From Episyrphus balteatus (lineage: Eukaryota > Arthropoda > Insecta > Diptera > Syrphidae), in NCBI RefSeq assembly GCF_945859705.1, contig NC_079137.1, positions 30,871,322-30,935,321 on the forward strand: DNA of 64,000 nucleotides. The letters run 5' to 3'. Each line of letters opens with the position of its first letter. Positions within the stretch are counted from its first letter, which is position 1. The position numbers and the translations under genes were made by a program. Of the stretch, positions 23,061-34,615 are shown one piece after another. The notes under the pieces were generated by a model. That model was not told the origin of the DNA. It was given only the letters and a program-made list of their open reading frames with translations, and searched no databases.

Positions 23061-24641
23061 AGTTTATATTTTTACAGCCCAGATCTACATATACTAGCAG
23101 TGTGTCATAGGTACAAGAGAGTCAAAGACTCAAAGCTTCAATAGAAAAATACAACAAACTAAAAACTGAAATTTGCTGGGTTTACACAAAAGACTCTTAA
23201 TGCAAGGTTTTGGAAATAACTAATTAACTTTTAAATTTCAAAAACTTTCGAAGTCTACAAAAGTACAAAATTTACTCAACATAACTATATTACAAAAGGA
23301 ATAGGTACCAACATTAAAATTTGCTGATTAATAAGACTGTTCAAAGAAAAATATTCAAATATTACGGGCCAGGTTTTTTAGACAATATATTTTGAAATTA
23401 AAAAGAAATCTATTTTCTGTCATATTTGTATGATAATAATGGGAACCAAAAAAAATATTGGTACATTATATTTATCAATAAGGCTATAATAACGTACTGT
23501 ACACTTACTCTTAAACCCGAGTGTGAGTAAGTATTGTTACAGAGAGCACTCACAACGTGGTATAATCATTTAATATAAAATGATATAACAACTTAACAAT
23601 CACAATAAAGGGCGCACCCATTTTCCCGATAATGAATTGGTAGAAGAACCGAAGAAGTAAGATAGTCAGTTAGTCAGTCGGGAGCGTACTATAAACTGGA
23701 TAGTCGTCAGTCAGAATGTCTAAAGAAGCAGATGGAGTTGCAACTCTTCCTCCCAAAGACTTTATCATCATATCGTTGCCATCGCCTTTATTCTCATTCT
23801 ATTCGTATCCTCGCCGTACTTCGTGTCGTGTAGATGAATAAATTCATTGACTTGACACTGCAAATTTAAAAAGGTATTTTCTCTGAAAATTTATTTATAC
23901 CAGTGTCTAAGTTAGTAAAGCTAGAAAAGCACAAAAGAACAAAACTCAACTCTGTATACACTTGCAGTTCGAACGAATGAGGAAAATGAGTGCATTATCC
24001 TGTAGAGAAAAGTTCAACTCTTCGATATATCCTTTAGGGGGTTCTTATTTTATTTTATCGGAGTGTAGCGGGCACTCCTACGTGTCAGTATTCGCCTTTG
24101 GTACATATAAAAAGGTCACACCAGTAAAAACGAAGGACTTTTAACAGAAGAAACAGAAGAAAAAGAAGAAAGGACCTCATCGATACGCAGCTGGTGCAAT
24201 GGTGGCTAATTTAAAACAGTTTCTTTTTAGATAACTTAAAGGCAGGGGGTGTTTCTATACGAGGATAGCTCTTGCTATCGAAAAGTGGTTTGTAGGTCAT
24301 TGGCTCTGCCAATGTGCGTTGGCCCGCACATAATATAGATGTAAAAAGACGAGAATCACATTTTTGAATTTACATAAAAACACAAAGGAGAGCGAGCAAA
24401 AACACCAACAAGAACAAAAAAAAAAATGTAAGAATACTCTGAAACAACGAATAAGGATCATAATTTATGGCTTGTCTTACTGCAATTCAAAGGATATTCA
24501 TGTTGAATGCGGGTTAGGGTATCTGTTTATAAGTTGCAAAATAAGAATCTACTATAAGGACTGGTATAGGGTTAGACAAAAAATTAATTCGAGAGGATCA
24601 AATATGTGGTCAATTGAATCTTTTTGAATAATTGAAAACAG
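23061..24641. other. Non-coding stretch with a unique island (about 23.5-24.3 kb)
   Basis: The first 400 bases are AT-rich filler. From about 23500 the sequence is more complex, with no copies elsewhere and no domain in the short frames. Neither promoter nor exon can be supported. Confidence 0.45.
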
Positions 24642-24774
24642 GGATTTAAGAAAACGTCTTCTTCTTCTTCCTTTTTCTCGGCGCTGTTATGATCTCGATG
24701 TCGGGGGGATCATAACTATCCCACGTAACTGCTTCACACTAGTGATCCGCCTGTGGGATTTAAGAAAACGTCAA
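24642..24774 (-). mobile_element. Small retroposed fragment with 18-bp target duplications
   Basis: GGGATTTAAGAAAACGTC occurs at 24642-24659 and again at 24757-24774. The roughly 97 bases between them read, on the minus strand, from ACAGGCGGATCACTAGTG through GATCATAACAGCGCCGAG to a tail AAAAAGGAAGAAGAAGAAG. Long direct duplications plus a simple 3' tail are the mark of target-primed reverse transcription. The insert is likely a heavily 5'-truncated LINE or a SINE; the family is not certain. Confidence 0.8.
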
Positions 24775-25839
24775 CTCTTACAATTTCGAGTCTTAAAACC
24801 AACAAATTTTACGATAGAAATTTTTTATAACAATACAGATTTAAAAATGAAAGCAAGTACATACGACTAAGTTGATGACTTTACCTTTTCTTGGTATTGT
24901 TTAGGTGCCCACCCAACTACTATACGTCGACAATGGTGGTGGTCTGGGAATATCATTGTTGTATACGAATTTCGATCAGATGTAAAAAGAAAATCAAATT
25001 GTCGTGAGAATGTTAAGTGCCTTGAAGAGCTGCAGCCGAGAGGGCTCCCACGAATGGTTTTCTAACGATGTGATATGTAAATTTAAATCTATTGCATATT
25101 TTGTTATTCTTTGTGGAATTCGATAGCAAAAGCTAGGATTTGTTTAAATAGCTCATTACGACTTTAATGTCAGTCAATAAATAAAATCTTTGATGTTTTT
25201 TCTCGATTCATGCTGTGCAAAAGATTGTAGAAGAAGATTTTTGACAAACTGATATCCAATGATTGCAAGTAGTCTTGAGAAAAGTTATTATGAAAATTTG
25301 TGTATTCTTTTAGTTGCATCAAAAGTACTTACAATTTTATAAAATTCGTTAAATTACATTCAGAAGGCACAGTTAGACTTAGACTTAACGTCTTTGATTT
25401 TTTTATCTACCAAAGATTTTTGTGTATTTTTTAATTCAAATGATGGATCGAGGTCTCTCACAATGTCGAAAAGTTGCACTACAAGGACCTATTTTAAAAC
25501 AACAATTAAAAAATTAGAAAGAATTCACCTTTTGTACCTAAATCAGATTTACCCACTCACTGGACCCTTGTACTAAAAATAGTACCTTCGTAAAAATTAT
25601 TTGACATTTGAAAGATTTTTGAAAACGAAAGCGCTTTACTCAGTGTACCTATTTTGTTCAGATCGATCTCAAAAATAGTGTTATAATTTTTTTTTTTTGT
25701 ATGACAATAAAAATAACAGCATCGATTAAAATGAGACGATAATCTCTTTGTTTTATAAAAACCTGATATTTTATGAAAATCGGTCCATTATAGTTACAGT
25801 TATGACGAAAGTGCAAAATTTTTTAAATTAATTTATTTT
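24775..25839. other. AT-rich non-coding stretch
   Basis: No gene was recognised. Near 25768-25800 the phrase ATGAAAATCGGTCCATTATA followed by GTTACAGTTATGAC is of a kind often found inside insect repeats, suggesting old transposon DNA, but no border is visible. Confidence 0.45.
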
Positions 25840-26190
25840 GGTGTTTTTTGCCATTGGCCATCACTTTTTTTTATTTTTACAGTTTTTTCGTATGTTTCCA
25901 TACTTTGCAGTGACTGCTTTTTGTTCCGTCAATTCCATTATAATCTTTGAACAACAACAACATCTTGAAGGTGCTACCACCAAGTGTTTTATGGCTAGAG
26001 TTACAGTACTGTTTCACGGATGCCAATCCGATCATCAGACTCCTTTTATTCCATTTTTGTGTGTGGTGCTTGGTCTAGTAATTTTTTTCATTTGATTTGA
26101 AAAACTTCTTCCGTCACACTTGAGTATTGAACCTAGACCAAGCGAGTTCAGAAGCCAGTACACTACGCACTGCGCTACCTCACCCACGTG
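25840..26190 (-). mobile_element. tRNA-derived SINE-like sequence
   Basis: On the minus strand GGTGAGGTAGCGCAGTGCGT (26184-26165) contains an A box and GGTTCAATACTC (26133-26122) a B box, about 33 bases apart. That is the layout of a tRNA-type internal pol III promoter. The tRNA-like head is followed toward lower coordinates by an unrelated body whose 3' end I cannot fix; 25840 is approximate. Arm pairing is too poor for a working tRNA. No second copy was recognised in the window. Confidence 0.5.
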
Positions 26191-26980
26191 ATTAGCCTCA
26201 CCCAATTGCAGGTTTTCTTAGTTTATCAACATGCAAATGAATAGACTTAGCATTTTTACTAGCTCCTTCAAATAAAATATAGACAAATAAAATATAAAAT
26301 ATCGCCCCTATTTTTTGATAAAACGAAGCGATTGTCATTTCACAAATTTAATCAGTTTTTGAAAAAAAAACTTTTTGAATCAGCAAAATAGCTGATTTTG
26401 ATAAAACTATACCATTTTTAAAAATGGTAACTACATGGATGAACGGTACCGGTATTTTTTTTTTTTAAATAAATTAATTCCAAAAAACTCTTTGGAGATT
26501 CTCTAAAAAAAGCTACATGGGTAGGTTCCAAGTTTAAGTTGATCCGTTTGGTTACAGATTCTTGTACAGACAGAAAGACGGACTTGTAAGAAGACCCACT
26601 TTTTTCGCATTCTCTATCATCGTATGTACTTATTTTTACCATGGATAACTTGATATATGTATAGTACCCAAATATACATTCATACCACAAGAAAAATGGT
26701 TACCAATTTCTTTGCGATTTTACTACACTTAAGTTTGGTAGTTACCACGCCCCTTTTTTACAAAATTTGTAATATAAGAGTCATTTGAATAACAGGTCAC
26801 TTTCATTATTCTACTAAATTTAGGCATAGCGCATAGCTCAACAAATATTGCGAGTTTCAAATATATGGTTCCTGTAAATAAAGGTGTTTTGCCAAAGTTG
26901 TTAGAAGACCAAGAGTCGAACTTCCATGCCGATTTTGTCTTGATTAAATTATAGGTAATTCCAGGATTTCAGTTTTGAAT
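26191..26980. other. AT-rich non-coding stretch
   Basis: There are only short frames with no domain, and nothing specific beyond simple sequence. Confidence 0.5.
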
Positions 26981-27352
26981 AAGATATATCTACTTTCAGA
27001 TGGTAAAAGAAAAAATTTACATTAGTACACTATAGTACATTTTCTCGGAAAATGCAAAAACTTAAAAAAGCTGGAATTTGAAATTTTTTTTTTATTATTT
27101 AAAACTTTTACCTATTTATTAAAATTTACACTTTAATTACTGAAAACCCGTAAGATTTGATCTTGCATTTATAAATCGTATGGTTTTTTGAGTAATAAAG
27201 GTATAAATTTAAATAAATAGGCCAAAATTTTAAATAATGATAAAAAAAATTTTCGAATTCCAGCTTTTTTCATTTTTTGCATTTTCCGAGAAAATGTACT
27301 ATAGTGTACTAATGTAAATTTTTTCTTTAACCATCTGAAAGTAGATATTTCA
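26981..27352. repeat. Palindromic element, arms about 100 bp
   Basis: ATATCTACTTTCAGATGG (26986-27003) pairs with CCATCTGAAAGTAGATAT (27331-27348). Within the arms, TTTACATTAGTACACTATAG, ACATTTTCTCGGAAAATGC and AAAAGCTGGAATT all recur in reverse order. The central 160 bases are also loosely self-complementary (CTATTTATTAAAATTTA against TAAATTTAAATAAATAG). No coding frame and no clear target duplication. Confidence 0.85.
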
Positions 27353-27589
27353 ACGAACAAAATACTCACCAACTTTTTGAAAAAGCTGATATTTTCACAC
27401 GTGAATTTTCGATTGAAAATTAAGGTGTTTTTTTGATATTAAGTCAAAATAAGGTGAAAAAATAAATATTTTAAATCAAATAAATTACAGTGTATTTGAG
27501 ACATAATAAGGTTAGTTGTCACCAAATTTCGTAGAAAAAAACTTTTTTTTTGAAAAAGATAAAAATAATAAAACCAAAATATCGGTTTT

Positions 27590-27900
27590 TTTAATTTTTT
27601 CACCTAAATTTTGAGGTTATGTGAAAAAATTGATTATAAAAAGTTGTAGATCTTTTTATTACCTACAACTTTGCTGTACAACTTTTTTCCATAGGACTTG
27701 TAGTTTTGCCGGAATCGAGATTTACCATTTTTTATTATTAAAAACTCAACTCACCCACTTCCCGAACACGGCTCGCCCGTAATTTATTTTTCCTTTCGTT
27801 TTTATCATATTCACCTCCTTTTCTAATGGGTTTCATCCTACTATGATTTTTTTTTTGTTTCAAAAATTATCGACCCTGGGCTATAAGTGAAAATTTGTTT
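27590..27900. repeat. Dispersed repeat shared with 61430-61717
   Basis: TTTTGAGGTTATG, AAAAGTTGTAGATCTTT and ATTACCTACAACTTT, CATAGGACTTGTAG, CACCCACTTCCCGAA, GCCCGTAATTTATTTTTCC, ATCATATTCACC and finally TCAAAAATTATCGACC plus CTATAAGT follow the same order as the right third of the TA-flanked element at 60715-61715. This locus keeps the right end (GGGCTATAAG) but its left terminal repeat was not found. Confidence 0.65.
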
Positions 27901-28816
27901 TTTAGACTTTATATCGAAAATAGTAATGAGCTGATAGCTTAAAAACTAGACGTGATACAATAAATTTGTAACAGTTTTGAGATCAGCCATTAAAGTCAAT
28001 TAAAATCACCTATATCAAAGTTCTCGGTCCCAACTTTTTTTTATTTTGCCGACCAGTGTAACCAACTTCGACATAACATAAATTCTATGTACAGATTTTT
28101 AATTTATCAAGCAGAAGCTATTATTCACCAGCACTTTGAAAGGTCAATTTATTTCCAGATTCAAACGTTCCAAGAATATTGCGTTATTTTTAATGTCTCA
28201 ACATAAGAATCATTCATGTGTCACAAATGACAGTTTATATTGATATCAGATTTTTAATTTATTCTATTAATCAAATACCGGCATTTATAAAACACAATTT
28301 TGAAAGTTTGTTGTCTGAACGAATTAGATATTCAATGAATGAAATATTTTTCGGTTTTTCTATTAAAAGGTCCATTCACATCATTAAATAGTAACAGCGG
28401 ATCAAAATCAGAAGACTAAATTGAGAACCTAGCTTTGTATCATTATTTAATTTTTTTGTAATTGAACAAAATTGACATTGTGATAACCGCCTCTAGGACA
28501 ATAATTACTTGGAAAAACATTCAACGTCAATAACTCGCCAAAAATACATTGAAGATACAAAAAAAACAAATATCTGTGTTAATTGCAAATTGAAAAAAAA
28601 AAAAATACAAATAAAACAGCATGAAAAATAAAATAATTCATGCTTTGCATTCTTCCGCATACTGAGTACCATAAATTTCACATTAAAAAAAAAAAAAAAA
28701 AACTAACATAAATGTACCGCTTCGACCACTACCCTACCTATCTTACAACACGTTCTTCCAAGAAAAACTGTCAAGAACCCAAGTCATTGCAAACCATTAA
28801 AATTAAAATCCCCATC
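27901..28816. other. AT-rich non-coding stretch
   Basis: Nothing coding. A GACCAGTGTAAC string near 28052-28063 resembles an isolated end of the TA-flanked families found at 56 and 62 kb, without a partner. Confidence 0.4.
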
Positions 28817-28818
28817 TA

Positions 28819-30683
28819 GTACAGGAAAGTTAGTAAAAAAACAGGCATTTTGTGGAACGAAATACAGTACGGCTGAATTTTTGAAATCTGAAAGAGGGGT
28901 ATTAGAAAAGCTTAAGTCCTGGTTTTCGGGACGCCACCCCCCTGGCGAAATCCGCCATTTTGGAAAACGCGAATTGCTCTATATCTCAAAAACTATGGGT
29001 CCTATGCAAATGATTATCTGATCAAAGTTATTGGAAATTTAATTATCTTTTTCTTTGTAGAACATTATTTTCTGAGCGGGCAATAGTTTTGAGGTTATGT
29101 TGTTTTAATTTATTTTTTTCGGTTTTTTTTTAAGATTTTATCATTCCCGGTATAAGTTACATAATTTTTTAAACAGTAAAAGTTATAGACCATCAAATTT
29201 CCAATAATTTGGTATATTTTTGAAAGTCATGCGATGTATAAGTCGAAAGTTATTGATCTGAAAACTATAATCTAAGTGCAGGAAAATTAGTAAAAATAAA
29301 GGGCATTTTGTGGAACGAAATACAGGACGGCTAATTTTTTGCAAATCTAAAAGAATTGTATTAGAAAAGCTTAAGTCCTTGTTTTCGGGACGACAATCAC
29401 CTGGCGGAATCCGCCATTTTGAAAAACGTGAAATGGTCCATATCTACTACACTATTGGCTTGAGCGAATAAGTTACTTAACTTATATTTTCTTGTGCATG
29501 CACTGTTTTTCAGCCAGGACAACGCTTTTGAGGTTATGTTGTTTTTTTTTTCGTATTTTTTTTAAATTTTTCTCAGTCTCTATGATAGAAACATAAGCAC
29601 CATTAATGTTTTACAACATCAAATTTCCATTAATTTGGTATACTTTTGAAGATTATATGACTTTTAAAATCAAAGATACGGAACTTTAAGAGCAATCTCT
29701 CTCAATATTTTAAAAAAATATACCCACTTATATGTTTTTGCATAAGGTATAAAAAAAGGCTAAATCGTGTACGTTATGTAAAAACAAGAAAAATATGATT
29801 TGAGAGGGATTTATTAAGGTGGGTAATGGTAAGACTTACAATATTGTGGTACACATATTTTGTTTTAAGTCAAACATCCAACTTTTATATTTCTATCATA
29901 GACACTGAGAAAAATTTAAAAAAAAAAACGAAAACATAAAAAAATAAAACAACATAACCTCAAATGTGTTGTCCTCGCTGAAAAACAGTGAAAGCACAAG
30001 GAACGATATTTATATTACCTACAACTTTGGTTGAGTAACTTATTCGCTCAAGCCAATAGTGTAGTACATATGGACCATTTCACGTTTTTCAAAATGGCGG
30101 ATTCCGCCAGGTGGTTGTCGTCCCGAAAACTAGGACTCAAGCTTTTCTAATACCCTTCTTTCAGATTTGAAAAAAAAATTAGCCGGCCTGTCTTTCGTTC
30201 CACAAAATGCCCTTTATTTTTACTAACTTTCCTGCACTTAGATTATAGTTTTCAGATCAATAACTTTCGACTTATACATCGCATGACTTTCAAAAATATA
30301 CCAAATTATTGGAAATTTGATGGTCTATAACTTTTACTGTTTAAAAAATTATGTAACTTATACCGGGAATGATAAAATCTTAAAAAAACCGAAAAAAAAT
30401 AAACTAAAACAACATAACCTCAAAACTATTGCCCGCTCAGAAAATAATGTTCTACAAAGAAAAAGATAATTAAATTTCCAATAACTTTGATCTGATAATC
30501 ATTTGTATAGGACCCATAGTTTTTGAGATATAAAGCAATTCGCGTTTTCCAAAATGGCGGATTTCGCCAGGGGGGTGGCGTCCCGAAAACCAGGAATTAA
30601 GCTTTTCTAATACCCCTCTTTCAGATTTCAACAATTCAGCCGTCCTGTATTTCGGTCTACGAAAAAGTCTAACTTTCCTGTAC
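28819..30683. mobile_element. Large foldback element with duplicated units in each arm
   Basis: The ends read GTACAGGAAAGTTAG and CTAACTTTCCTGTAC (the latter slightly altered inside), flanked by TA at 28817-28818 and 30684-30685. Each arm of roughly 900 bp holds two related units. In the left arm they start at 28819 and about 29274 (GTGCAGGAAAATTAG). In the right arm the mirror units end at about 30237 (CTTTCCTGCAC) and 30683. Shared text includes GGCATTTTGTGGAACGAAATA, AATCCGCCATTTTG and TTTTGAGGTTATGTTGTTTT. The centre is near 29.8 kb. There is no transposase frame. It is the longest palindrome in the window. Confidence 0.9.
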
Positions 30684-30685
30684 TA

Positions 30686-31034
30686 ATCAGGTAGACAAAA
30701 CAACCGCTGCAAAAAACATTAAGCCACAAGCACAAGAGTTATTTTGTGTTTTCAACACTCCCCCACTGCGTTAATCCGTTGATATTTCTTTTTTTTTTTA
30801 ATGGTTCTTGTTGTTTTATTTTTTATTAAATAACTTTTTGCATAATCACATTATTGAATCGGAAGTCTTTCTTTATTTTTTTTTTGTTCGTAAACAAAAT
30901 TTGAACTCCAACTTCACCCAAAATCTCGCATCGTTTTTGTGCACATACAAAAATACTCGTACAGTGGGATAAACTGTCTAGCTTAATGGAAAAAATTAAA
31001 AGAAACATTTTTAAAACTTTTATGTAGGCATGTG
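30686..31034. other. AT-rich non-coding stretch
   Basis: Short frames and T runs only. Confidence 0.5.
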
Positions 31035-31680
31035 ATTTAGGTCCAATTTATTTCCTCTTCATTATATTCAATGTCCTCATAAAAAATGAAAAATCTGTCA
31101 AATCACATCACCGAAAAAAAAATTGATAATAACAGCTATCAAATTAACATTTTTGAGTGACACAAGTCCTCCAACAATTAAAATATCAATTTTAATATTT
31201 TATCATATCATTTTTTTAATTTTAGGTGGATAGTGAAAATTTCACTTTGACAATTAAAATATCAATGTTGACTAGATTTTACGTTTTCGTTTAAAATATT
31301 TTTCAACAATTTGGGATGAGAAATTGATATAAAAAAATGATAATAAAATATCAAAAAAAAATTCCAAAATGTGACATTTAAATATCACCCTGATAATAAA
31401 AATATTGTTTTAACATTTTACATATCATAAAACACATTTAATAGAGCATTTTTGGCTGATATTTAAAAATTTTAATTTAATATTTAAAAAATGTTAAATT
31501 GATATTGGTTTTTTTTTCGGTGTACCTACTTTAAAATTTCCTCTATTTAATGGAGACTTTAAATTTAATACAGTTTGAATAAATTGGACCTTAAAGATTA
31601 AAATTTTTAATTAAGACCTAATTTATTAACTCTTCATTAAATTTAAAGTCTCCATTAAAAAGTAGAAAACTGTCAAATCG
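31035..31680. repeat. Older repeat interrupted by a MITE
   Basis: TTAGGTCCAATTTATTTCC with CTCTTCATTA, CTGTCAAATCAC at the left (31037-31106) recurs directly as TTAAGACCTAATTTATTAAC with CTCTTCATTA and CTGTCAAATCGC at 31611-31680. An inverted version (CTCCATTAAATAGAGG-like and AATAAATTGGACC) lies at 31541-31592. The intervening 31109-31522 is a separate insertion. Confidence 0.6.
31109..31522. mobile_element. MITE with CACCGAAAAAAAAA ends
   Basis: The left end CACCGAAAAAAAAATTGATA and right end TATTGGTTTTTTTTTCGGTG are complementary, and AAATTAACATTTTT pairs with AAAAATGTTAAATT just inside. TA follows the right end; the left flank reads AT, so the target duplication is uncertain. The interior repeats AAAATATCAATTTTAATATT-like text. 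414 bp, non-coding, inserted in the older repeat around it. Confidence 0.75.
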
Positions 31681-32904
31681 CTTTTTTAATTTAAGTAAGC
31701 ATGACATATAGCAACGATTTAAATAATACAATACAGAAAAATGGATGGTTAATTTCATTCAAAATTCGTTCCGGTCCACTGTGTCTAGGATCGTTCAGTC
31801 ACCATTGGGCTAATTCATCGTGTGGCATCATCATCATCGCTCTGTGGTGCGTGATTATGTATACGAGTATAATTATAGCTTTTGCTGGTGCAAGACTCTC
31901 ACAATTCTGAGTTGAACGACGAAATCTATTTCCGTGACAGCAAATATTTTGATTGTTTGTAATTTGGTTTCATTTCGTTGTTTTTTCTTTCCTCATTTTT
32001 GTCGTTTTATTGAAACAAAAAAAGATGTAAGGATGTCACACATGGATGACAGCCCTGGGCTGGAGATCAAAGTCATTTTTTTCGCCAACACTGCCACAGA
32101 CAGATTAATGAACTTGCCCAGCAAAAACACAACCAAAAAAAAATTGATGCCTCAAAAACCAAAAACCAAACCATTACCTCGCCAAGAAGAAGTAATATTC
32201 TTATGTTTTTTCGTATTCGTTAGTAGTTGGAAAGATATTTCCGCCAGGGTGATGGTGCGCCTGCCGCGCCTAAGGTGTCACTCTTGAATTATTTTCAAAA
32301 GACATCAGAAAAAAAAAAAAACAAAATAAACCAAAAAAATAAGGGCGACTATGTCTACCCGTGTAGTTGTCGCCGGCAGGCAGCGGTGACTATACGCTCG
32401 CGGGTTTCCCAGTTTATTTTTAGGATCGTTAAGTCGTTGAGGCGGAAAACTATAGTGCTTTTGGCATTGAATGTGACTAATAGTGTCCATTGTTGTCGGT
32501 TGTCGTCTTCGTGGTCGTTCGTTGTGATGAATTCAAATTATTAAGTGGAGACTATGGAGAAAAATTGGGTGAAAATTGCTTTTACAATGCGTTTTTCCTT
32601 CCTGAATTGGAATGAAAAGTGAAACGTGATGTTGGGTCTTTGGGTATCCTTTTTAAAGGTTGGCATTCAATTGTGTGTTAATAATATCAACTGGTTTGAA
32701 ATCGTTTTGGAAGCAAACGTGTTGAATGCATATAAGTTGAACATTTTAGAATGTAGTACTGGGAAGTGTTATATAAATCAATTACGAAAGTGGTGCAATC
32801 AGACGAAGATGCTAACTGTAGTGATTCAAACTTTAATCATTCTTACTTATTCCCAGCAATATAATATAGCAATAAGGCTAAAAAGGACATCTCAGAGATA
32901 CAAA
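31681..32904. other. Unique island, no supported gene
   Basis: Sequence of mixed composition (about 31.7-32.6 kb) with several overlapping frames of 60-117 codons on both strands, none with a recognisable domain or a clear codon bias. CAGTCACCATTGGGCTAATTC and similar text have no copy in the window. Possibly regulatory intron DNA. Confidence 0.4.
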
Positions 32905-33890
32905 TCCTGAAAAGACGAACAGTGGAACATCTTAGTGGAGTCGCAGATTGAAAACTTCGCCTTACGACAGATTGCACCATTCAATTTAGACGTTGAAGGC
33001 CAACAATTTCGTACTCCCGACGTGTCCGCAATAACAGATTTGATATGATTTGATTTATATCCAAATTTTTTAGATTTAGTTGAGGGTATCCAGAAACTCA
33101 CCAGCAAAATTTGGTTGGAAGAAAGCATGTCTGCAGAATGTAGTCTCAGCATGGTCTGCTCGATCCTTTAGAAAGGAGAAGCTCTGACTGCACCAAACTA
33201 CATAGGCATAATGTCTCCGTAACATCGCCTATAATGATACTCTTTTCCATATTTTGTGGACGACTGAAACCCTTCGTAAACAATTGATAGACCAGGAATG
33301 TTGACCATCGACCAAATTTTCACATTTCAGCAGTTCTTGAAAAAAAACCCAAGAACATTATAGCGTTACTAATAACCTTTTCATCCTTTTCAAGGCCGCA
33401 TATTACAATATCTATAGAGACGAGCTGTATTGAACAATGTTTAATCTCTGCCAATCTCTGGAGAATGCAATCTGCTCCATCAGGAGCAGAAAAGATTTCA
33501 CCGATGTCATATGTGCGTCAATGCCAGAGGCACAATGTTTCAAAAGTTGGTCGAACTGCTTGAATATACCAACAATATTCGCATAGTTGGAAGCGCACAA
33601 CGTGATATCAATAGCACTTCTGTATGAATGGAATCTAAGATTACTAAAACCGGTTTATAAGTCAATATAAGCAAAAAACTCTGCCTTCGTCAAATAGCGC
33701 ATTCAACTACGACATCCATTAATGTCAGGTATTGAAGGACCTTGTCTACTTTGGCTCCTTGTTCGGCCGACAAAATGTACCCAAAGTTTGGAGCAATTTT
33801 TCGCTAAACTAGGGCGGCGCACATACGGGTATTTACACCAAAAAACTGATCAAAAGTCTAAAATACAAAATGAAGAATAACATGAAAGTG
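32905..33890 (+). pseudogene. Decayed reverse transcriptase of a non-LTR retrotransposon
   Basis: Joining short pieces in different frames gives, in order: KLTSKIWLEESM, a stretch like CSLSMVCSIL-stop-KGEALTAPNYIGIM, LFSIFCGRLKPFVN, KFSHFSS then KKTQEH, LFILFKAAYYNIYRDEL, TNNIRIVGSAQRDIN and MESKITKTGL. This follows the reverse transcriptase palm and fingers of LINE-type elements, with the conserved FIDFKAAYDS block visible as FILFKAAYYN. The catalytic YADD box near 33564-33578 reads YTNN, so both catalytic aspartates are lost; stops and frameshifts are frequent. Endonuclease and 3' end were not recognised. It is a dead copy; the clade is not assigned with confidence. Confidence 0.85.
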
Positions 33891-34048
33891 TATCCGTTGG
33901 ATTAGGTTAGGTTATTATAGTGGTTGTCGGGCAAATGATCCGACACAGTTAGACCCTTAGGTATTACTTTTTTAGGATTTGTTCAAAGATGTTTTTTTAT
34001 TCAAAGCATTTTTTTTTTTTTTTAACTAAGCAAGTTTCTTTTTTTTTA
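33891..34048. other. Short stretch with TTAGGTTAGG-type repeat text
   Basis: GGATTAGGTTAGGTTATTAT and GATCCGACACAGTTAGACCC resemble an interspersed repeat I associate with fly genomes, but only this one copy is visible and its borders are not. Confidence 0.3.
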
Positions 34049-34229
34049 CCGACTTCCAAAAAAGAGGAGGTATTCAATTCGTCTGTATTTTTAGAACTTT
34101 GGACTGAGTGAACCAATTTTAATAATTCTTTTTGTATTGGACACCTGGTGCTCGCAGTGTGGTCCCATTCAATTTCTGGCTATGAGAAAAACCATAACAC
34201 CCAGTTTCGATCCGTGGAAGTCGGTTTTT
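34049..34229. mobile_element. Short MITE with ACCGACTTCCA ends
   Basis: ACCGACTTCCAAAAAAGAGG at the left and GTGGAAGTCGGT at the right are inverted ends set in A/T runs. The interior (GAGGTATTCAATTCGTC, GGACTGAGTGAACCAATTTT, TGGTGCTCGCAGTGTGGTCC) matches, from memory, a repeat common in arthropod genomes with the phrase GGAGGAGGTTCTCAATTC. About 180 bp, non-coding. Confidence 0.65.
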
Positions 34230-34574
34230 TTTTGATAAAAATGATTATTAATTTTGATCAGTGATCAAACTGAGAGTCCAAAGTGTTTTTTCACGAAAGC
34301 TGAAAAAGAAAAATCGACAAAAAATTAATAAAGTAGCTTTTAGTACCTAAAAACTTAGTACTTCATAATTTTCGCTGTTATGTTCGGCCAACTTCCGCTA
34401 TTTTGTTTTATGCATGCGTTAGTGGGTACAAAATACTTAACCCAATTTCGCTTGCGATATGGCTCCGAAATCTTAGCACCCATATTTAAAATTTTGACAT
34501 TTATTGAATGGTCAACAAAGGTGAACTAGTGTAATTTTTTAGTTAGCTATAAATTTGTTTTAATTATTTTGTAT

Positions 34575-34615
34575 ACGTTCTAACTGCGGGTCACTGTGGC
34601 GTATGTGTAACGTTT
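34575..34615. repeat. Relic of the CACAGTGACC inverted-repeat element
   Basis: GGTCACTGTGGCGTATGTGT followed by AACG matches the right arm of the element at 5222-5486. No opposite arm was found nearby. Confidence 0.6.

Noticed and set aside
26122..26184. Functional tRNA gene
   Set aside because: A and B boxes are present but acceptor and anticodon arms do not pair; a SINE head fits better.
28819..30683. CRISPR-like or satellite array
   Set aside because: Repeat units are long and arranged as an inverted pair with TA flanks; this is a foldback transposon.
33891..33960. Telomere-like TTAGG array
   Set aside because: Only two TTAGG-like units; an interspersed repeat fragment is more likely.
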